From positions 17,721,698-17,783,697 of the forward strand of contig CM022670.1 in NCBI GenBank assembly GCA_012295275.1: DNA of 62,000 nucleotides, read 5' to 3'. Shown here one piece after another: positions 56,331-62,000 of this stretch. This DNA is from Chrysomallon squamiferum. Lineage: Eukaryota; Mollusca; Gastropoda; Neomphalida; Peltospiridae. Position numbers and translations under genes: made by a program. How positions within the stretch are numbered: position 1 is the stretch's first letter; every line of letters begins with the position of its first letter. Under the pieces are notes generated by a model. It saw only the letters and a list, made by a program, of their open reading frames with translations. It had not been told where the DNA came from and did not search any database.

Positions 56331-57120
56331 GGATTTTTTCTTCTAATTATATTTTTCCAAATTCGTATCATTTCGAAATGCGTTCGGTGAAGAAGAAGAA
56401 GAAGAAGAAGAAGAAGAAATTAGTTCAAATTATTTTAATCAACCTATTTCTCAGTTGACACGTTTTCACATTTCTTTTTCTTCTTTTTTCCTTTTAATTA
56501 TTAATGAACTTTTTGTTATCATAAACTCTAAAACAAATGAAACTATATACATAACCTTTAAAGTCGGAAAACATTATATATATATATATAGATGGATGGA
56601 TGGATGGATGGATGGATAAATAGAAAGAAACACAGAACTATATAAAATGTTTTGCTACTTTAAAAGTTAATGAATACAGCCGTATGTGCAAAAAGCATTT
56701 ATTTTAAAATCAAGAATATCATCTGGTTTAAACTGTAAAAAAAATAAAATAAAAATAAAAATTAATAAATAAAAAAATAAAAATAAAAATAAAAAATAAA
56801 AACAATATAATAATAATAATAATAACAACAACAGCAACAATAACAACAATAACAATAACAAAGTGTAAATGTAATATACTAAATATAGTAGAGATAGTGG
56901 TAAATAATAGATATACATGTACAGCATAATTACTATACAGCAGATAAGTACATGATAGATACATAACATTATTCAACAAATTATATGAAATTGTTTACTA
57001 CGTTTTCAATAAATCTTACGCATTAACAGACTGGAAACATTATGTTAAATATGGCGATAAGACAGAAATATGGCAATCACCAATTTACTGGGAGAAATGT
57101 TATATCTGAACAAGTCATTA
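56331..57120. repeat. A+T-rich spacer with AAG, TA, GATG and AAC units
   Basis: AAG (56390-56418), TA (56575-56590), GATG (56591-56616), AAAT-like (56740-56805) and AAT/AAC (56808-56870). No gene. Confidence 0.78.
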
Positions 57121-57690
57121 GTCAACCCGCCCCAAGCTGTAACAAAAAATACCACTGATTAAAGTTCTGTCCTAAAAAAAAAAGTTTTTAAAAAATCGAT
57201 GTGTCATGAGGAATGATTAGAAAGTACTGCTGACAAAATGAGACCAGATTAGTCCTACATTTTTAGATTTTGTTCTCTAAATCTGACTTCAGAATATTTT
57301 TTTTCTTAATTCATCACTGTTTGTCTCGTTTTTATTTTGTGTGTGGCGAATTTTATGTGTAGATGTTTGCTTACGTATGTATGTAAATATATAGCAGAAC
57401 AAAAAGAAGACAAATAAAACAACAACAACAACAAAACACCAAAACAAAATACAGAAAAACAAACACAAAACCCCGAACAAAACAAAGAAAAAACAGAAAT
57501 AAATAGAAAAAGCAACAGAAACCATAAATAAATAGAGAGATGGATAGACAGATAGAGAAACAGGTGGATGGAGACAAAAGGAGATAGACAGATATGTAGA
57601 TAGATAGACAAGTAGGTAGAAAGACAGATAAACTGACAGATCAAAAGACAGAGATATTGAGAATAATAATTCGAGTGGTCAGTTTTTATT
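57121..57690. other. A+T-rich spacer with AAC and GATA units
   Basis: AAC/AAAAC units at 57415-57510 and GATA/GACA units at 57535-57650. Minus-strand Phe/Ser/Cys frames are artefacts. Confidence 0.65.
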
Positions 57691-58015
57691 GACAATGCTG
57701 TATAATCGGATTAAAATGATTTCGAGCAAAAATTCTTTTACGAGAAGGTGTTGTTTTCACAAGACATTTACTACACAGAAACGTAACCACAGAAATTTTG
57801 TAAAAACTGCTGTCTTTGTTTCTCTTGGCTCACTAACACAGGAAAACGATAGCGTGTCCATCTCATGTGATCCCAGATAGAAGAGTTCCACGCTTATATA
57901 TCTTATGTGACTCCAGACAGGAGAGCTCCAAACTGCCGGAAGCTCAGAGCAGCCATGTTGAACTTTTGATTGTGTAAACAGTTTTGAGATAAACTGAGGG
58001 CTGATTATTTTGTTT
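57691..58015. other. Mixed island with tandem duplication
   Basis: ATCTCATGTGATCCCAGATA at 57860-57879 recurs as ATCTTATGTGACTCCAGACA at 57900-57919, with homology continuing for 31 bp in each copy at a 40-bp period. Every difference I see between the copies is a transition. Otherwise unique DNA; a 63-aa frame has no domain. Confidence 0.6.
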
Positions 58016-58140
58016 TCTTAGTTTTACTGTTACCAGCTAACATATCAGTGCTTGATGCATGTAAGTATTTGCTGAATGCAAAGAAAAATATAGAGAATAA
58101 ATATACACACATATTTGTACATACGTACTAGTATTATATG

Positions 58141-58229
58141 ACAAATACAGATATACACACATATATACACACACACATGCACATGCATAGAGACACGTAT
58201 ACGTGCGTAGTTACATACATAAAAAATTA

Positions 58230-58299
<70 letters not shown>
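58141..58299 (+). repeat. (CA)n(TA)n microsatellite
   Basis: Degenerate CACA/CATA units, then CA (58231-58276) and TA (58276-58299). Confidence 0.95.
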
Positions 58300-58392
58300 C
58301 AACAGCGAACATACAAACAAATACATATAAAATATTGTTTCATATTAATTATTGATTTATATCAGTGTTATTTAAAATATATTCATATCTTA

Positions 58393-58545
58393 GATTCAGG
58401 ACCGATAACTCTGTTTCCAGTGCCTGAAGGAGATTGTAAAATATTATGGGTACCAGTCGAGGATGCGCTTCAGACGGAGAAACGTTATAAATTTGATACA
58501 AACGGCAAGTTTCCGCTGCCTGGGGTTAATTTTCACCAAATGAGT
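58393..58545 (+). CDS. Possible isolated coding exon (hypothetical)
   Basis: A 51-codon open stretch, GAT-TCA-GGA onward, reads DSGPITLFPVPEGDCKILWV then a charged part ending LPGVNFHQM. Its amino-acid use is far less A+T-driven than neighbouring frames. It follows ATCTTAG, a possible acceptor, and GTATAG after AAATGA is a weak possible donor. No family recognised. The frame continues upstream only into the CA/TA repeat. It could equally be a short conserved non-coding block. Confidence 0.2.
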
Positions 58546-59160
58546 ATAGATATTCATTTTTTCTCTCTCTGTCTTTAGGGTATGTGTGTAATGAGAGGAA
58601 TCATTTACATTATCGAGAAAGAGAAAAAAAACTGAGTAAATATATCACAGCAATTGTTTCCAAGAGTTAAATAAATAAAGGTTTGTTTTAAATACAGCAT
58701 GGCTTTCATAATTCATGCTTCAGAGTCGAATGTGACATTTTAAAGATACACTGCCGAAAGTTTCTTACGTACACGCTTTCAAAGTGCATACATTATTATT
58801 ATTATTTAATAGTTGTTTTATTTGTTATTGTTATTTCGTATTATCTACCGAACTTAGAACAAATATTCAATAGTAAACGATAATTTTCTGTTGAAAAGGG
58901 TTAATGAAATTTTTAGTCAAACTTTTTTCGTGTTAATATGTTCACACGCACTATAATATTATTTAAATAAATAAATAAATAAACTTTATATTTCATGGTT
59001 GGTCCTGTTTTAAAATCATATTTTCCTAGATTTTCTTTCTAACATATTTTAGAAATCCTAAAATAATATAAAATCCTTCGAATAAAATGACATAATAAAA
59101 TAAAATTAGATGATTCCGGTTTTTGAAAAGTAGTTAATCAGCCAACAGATGAAACATAAT
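58546..59160. other. A+T-rich spacer
   Basis: Unique A+T-rich DNA with an AAAT run near 58967. Nothing recognised. Confidence 0.55.
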
Positions 59161-59790
59161 CTATGAAGAAATGAGACTTCAGATTTCTTGGATTTCTCGT
59201 TGATGACCGGTCCGAACACTCGCTGTGATCCGACCTTCACACCGTGTTTCTTGATGACCCTTCAACTCGCACTCTTCACAACACTTACTGCAGTTACGAC
59301 AACATTTCTTGTTCAAAGTCGACCACCCATTCACCCGCCATGTTGGCTTTTTAATCTCGAAACAAAATCTTAAACACATACTGCACGAACGCCAGACGAC
59401 AGGCATTGCTATGCACTGCGCAGCCGCAGGGCTACATTTTGAGACTGTATCCTTGGTGACTTTGAAAATCTGTACTCGTATTCCTTTTCCCTTGGATCTT
59501 TAACCAACGATACAAGAACGTTGTTTTGAGAATAAATTCACTTTCCTATTTTAGAAGTTTTGAGACTATTTCTCTTCACGCGAGACACGAGATTTGGCGT
59601 CTGCTGGCGAAGAATTCCGAAGTCTTCAAAGAGATGTAACCGTCTTGCTCTCTCGAACGGCGACTGTAGAAGAGCGACCCGGAGAAAAATAAACAATCGA
59701 CATGCAAATTAATTATTACTTACCCGAGGGACAACTCGCTGCTTGTCCTCAGTCAAAACGATTTACGTTCAGCCGCAACTACTTTTAATT
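59161..59790. promoter_or_regulatory. Large candidate island
   Basis: Balanced block of about 600 bp with CG dinucleotides. Contains CCCGCCATGTTGGC (minus-strand CATGGCGGG, YY1-like), CACTGCGCAGCC and GGCGACTGTAG. Includes the cysteine-rich frame listed separately. Confidence 0.38.
59179..59406 (-). CDS. Cysteine-rich small open frame (hypothetical)
   Basis: 75 codons from an ATG at 59406 to a stop at 59179. Ten cysteines, mostly in the middle, spaced C-x2-C-x3-C then CC-x2-C-x2-CC-x2-C and one more 10 residues on. No signal peptide, no known domain recognised. It could be an exon of a zinc- or disulphide-type protein or simply chance in balanced DNA. No close splice consensus supports it. 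Confidence 0.12.
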   Translation of the reverse strand: MPVVWRSCSMCLRFCFEIKKPTWRVNGWSTLNKKCCRNCSKCCEECELKGHQETRCEGRITASVRTGHQREIQEI

Positions 59791-60703
59791 TTATTTTATT
59801 TATTATAATTATTATTATTTTTTTTTTTTTTATTTTTTTTTTTTTTACAAAATCCTCCGGCCTTTTTGTTTTTGAAAAAAAAGAAAAATAAAGAACAACG
59901 TCAAGTATATGGATATTATTGCAGGTTACAGAGAAAATAAACTGATAAAAGAATATTTCACAAATGATTTAAAAAAAAATAAAAAAAAAAAATCACGACT
60001 GCTTGAGACGGTAGTGGGAAAGCCAGAAAAATTATTATAAGTTAAGTTTTTAGTTAAAAATTGCTTTAATCTTGTTTGAAAATAAAAGAAACAAAAACAG
60101 AAAAAAAAAAAAAAAAAAAAAAAAGGAAACGAAACGAAAGGAACAGGATGAAAGAAAGAAAAAGAAAGCATTTGTGGCATAAATGTACCTTCCTAGAAAG
60201 AAAAAAAGAAGAAGAAAGAAAGAAAAATAAACGAATAATATCTATCAAGAAGGAAATAAGGAATGGATTTCCTGATGAATGAAAGAAATCGTTATTTAAC
60301 GCAATATTAATTCTGAAATTTCTGAAATCTGACTGTAGTTAACAAAATCCGTCAACCATAAACATATCTTTGTGTTAAATCAACTCATAAAACCTGTAAG
60401 AGAAAACACAGCAGAAACTACGTTCAATTTTTACTATTATCATCATTTTGCAAAATGCATTCCGGAAAACTCCATTTAAAATTTAACTAAAACTATCAAA
60501 TATGTTTTAAATTTCTTTTGCAGTGAATCCTAGTCTGATTTGAATATTCAAAAATAAATTCAGGACTTAAGGTATACTGAATACTATCATCGCAGTTATA
60601 TATATCATCCAATAATATAGTGAAAATAAAATTTAAATTATTATTAGTAAGCACATAGTCACAAATCAAAGTCACTCAATCTGAAGATAAATACCTCTCT
60701 CTG

Positions 60704-60704
<1 letters not shown>
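59791..60704. other. A/T homopolymer-rich spacer
   Basis: T runs (59819-59846), A runs (60102-60124) and AAAG units, then A+T-rich unique DNA. TTCCGGAA lies near 60460. Confidence 0.6.

Positions 60705-60789
<85 letters not shown>
60705..60789 (+). repeat. (CA)n microsatellite, 85 bp
   Basis: Uninterrupted CA for about 42 units, the longest CA array here. Confidence 0.97.
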
Positions 60790-60791
<2 letters not shown>

Positions 60792-61080
60792 GCTTAATAA
60801 ACACAAAAACATACAAATATAAAAATATAAAACCACACAAACACACCCATATCTGCTGTTAAAATAATAAATATTTAAAAAAACAAAAAACACAGAAAAG
60901 ATGAAAAAAAAAAAATAATAATAAAGACTATATAAATATATAACAATGGTGAACAACAGCTTCTTGCACAGACATATAATTATTTTATTTTCCTTTTTCA
61001 TACCTGTAATAGAACGGCTAACTCTAAATACAGATATTCCAGTGTACAGAAAGATAAAAAAAAAAAAGAAGAAATTAAGA
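60790..61080. other. A-rich spacer
   Basis: Unique A-rich DNA; nothing recognised. Confidence 0.55.
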
Positions 61081-61464
61081 GAAGTTTCTGTGTGTTGAAA
61101 AATAACAAGACTTGAGCTGTGGGCGTGTGGTTAGTCTAAGACCAGATTTGTATACGAGTGTGTGTGTCTGGCGTTATTAATATTAACACTTCGAGTTTAA
61201 AATAACGTACACTACATTAGTGAAAGCTGTCTGTGTGTATATGTGTCTGTAAATTAGCGAAATGCACGTGTAACCACGTGTTAGCAAGTGGTGAGGTGGA
61301 TGGACAGATTAACGGAAAGTAAGAAATTGCTAAGTAATTATGTGTGTGTGGTATGTGTATATTTGGGTCGTGTGTTTTGCTAATGTGGTGTTATTATGTT
61401 TTATATATATGTGTGTATAACTGAATATGTGTGTACATTTTGTAAATTGGAACTGGAATAATTC
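61081..61464. other. Mixed spacer with ACGTG repeats
   Basis: GCACGTGTAACCACGTGTTAG (61264-61284) holds two ACGTGT(A/T)A units 11 bp apart. GT-rich patches at 61220-61440. No gene. Confidence 0.45.
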
Positions 61465-61488
61465 ACATTATAATAATAATAATAATGA

Positions 61489-61521
<33 letters not shown>

Positions 61522-61708
61522 TAATAGTAATGATAAATGATAAATTATTATTAAAAATACTTTGTTATTATTATTATTCTTATTATTATTATTATTATTA
61601 TTATGAAACACAACAAAATCTATAATAACAAACAGGACAATTAATATCTATAATCGCTCTATTTTATTCTTTTTACTATTAAACAAGAACAAAACGAAAA
61701 AATGAATT

Positions 61709-61755
<47 letters not shown>
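61465..61755 (+). repeat. AAT, GAT, AAC, ATT and AAT tracts
   Basis: AAT/GAT/AAC (61468-61540), ATT (61564-61603) and AAT (61711-61752). Confidence 0.93.
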
Positions 61756-62000
61756 GAAAACAAATTATACTCAAAATTCGACTTTGATAAACAGAATCAT
61801 TTGGCTGGTTGCCATTTCTAGTTAATATGACCTAACCAAATTGTCTCCCTTTGCTTTTATCTTTTCATCGCAATTTATTTTCTAAGATAATAATTTCCAT
61901 CTGACCGAACCTCGCTGTCAGGGTGGGTGAGTGTTTCATCAGAAATTCAGGTGAAACAAAAGGCCAGCGAACAATATGACAATTAAAAAGGTGGCTGTGG
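61756..62000. promoter_or_regulatory. Candidate regulatory island, cut by window end
   Basis: Balanced from about 61795. GTTTCATCAG...CAGGTGAAAC (about 61933-61956) is an imperfect 10-bp dyad. GTCAGGGTGGGTGAGTG is G-rich. The block runs off the window edge. Confidence 0.33.

Overview
The window reads as non-coding nuclear DNA from an animal. It is strongly A+T-rich and unusually dense in microsatellites: AAT/ATT, GA/CT, CA/GT, TA, AAAT/TTTA, GATA, AGT and AAC tracts, many over 80 bp, plus long poly-A runs. No convincing protein-coding gene, tRNA, rRNA or intact transposon is present. Almost every open reading frame is a translated microsatellite or a short open stretch in more balanced DNA. 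This texture of long mixed microsatellites separated by short islands of balanced base composition resembles published mollusc genomes, especially coleoid cephalopods such as octopus. That placement is an inference from texture only, with low to moderate confidence.

Two kinds of DNA alternate. The matrix is microsatellites, poly-A and A+T-rich spacer. Set in it are about two dozen islands, 200-700 bp each, with near-balanced composition, undepleted CpG, no long single reading frame and many palindromic or clustered transcription-factor-like sites. The main ones lie near 1760-2300, 3415-3640, 4030-4230, 5960-6310, 9690-9900, 11940-12600, 12961-13612, 13926-14610, 15571-16030, 21561-22560, 28561-29260, 30351-30670, 32920-33700, 35201-35720, 36391-36830, 38271-38535, 40680-41300, 44590-45000, 45456-45930, 47551-48170, 50181-50680, 51141-51640, 52301-52830, 54191-54860, 55961-56330 and 59161-59790. 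I read them as candidate regulatory elements in a gene desert or a very long intron, perhaps next to a developmental regulator. The gene they would serve is not in view.

The best single signals are an 18-bp perfect palindrome joining two CACCTG E-boxes through a TAATTA homeodomain core (15678-15695), a perfect DR1 nuclear-receptor element (51429-51441), a doublet of CCGGAAGT ETS sites (1401-1421), four TTATCG motifs in 70 bp (3431-3500), a 12-bp TGTGACGTCACA palindrome near an NRF1-like site (40860-41080), and a 12-bp TGTCACGTGACA palindrome (52629-52640).

Mobile or repeated DNA beyond microsatellites includes a probable non-autonomous hAT-like element with an 8-bp flanking repeat (53132-53499), a degenerate tRNA-like SINE fragment (4658-4716, minus strand), two diverged copies of a dispersed repeat that each carry splice-site-like signals (29615-29750 and 33880-33993), two foldbacks with arms over 40 nt (17105-17231 and 20221-20335), and several minisatellites with periods of 21, 25, 25/31, 37 and 44/52 bp. 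The only stretches with any coding look are a 51-codon open segment at 58393-58545 (plus) and a cysteine-rich frame at 59179-59406 (minus). Both are weak.
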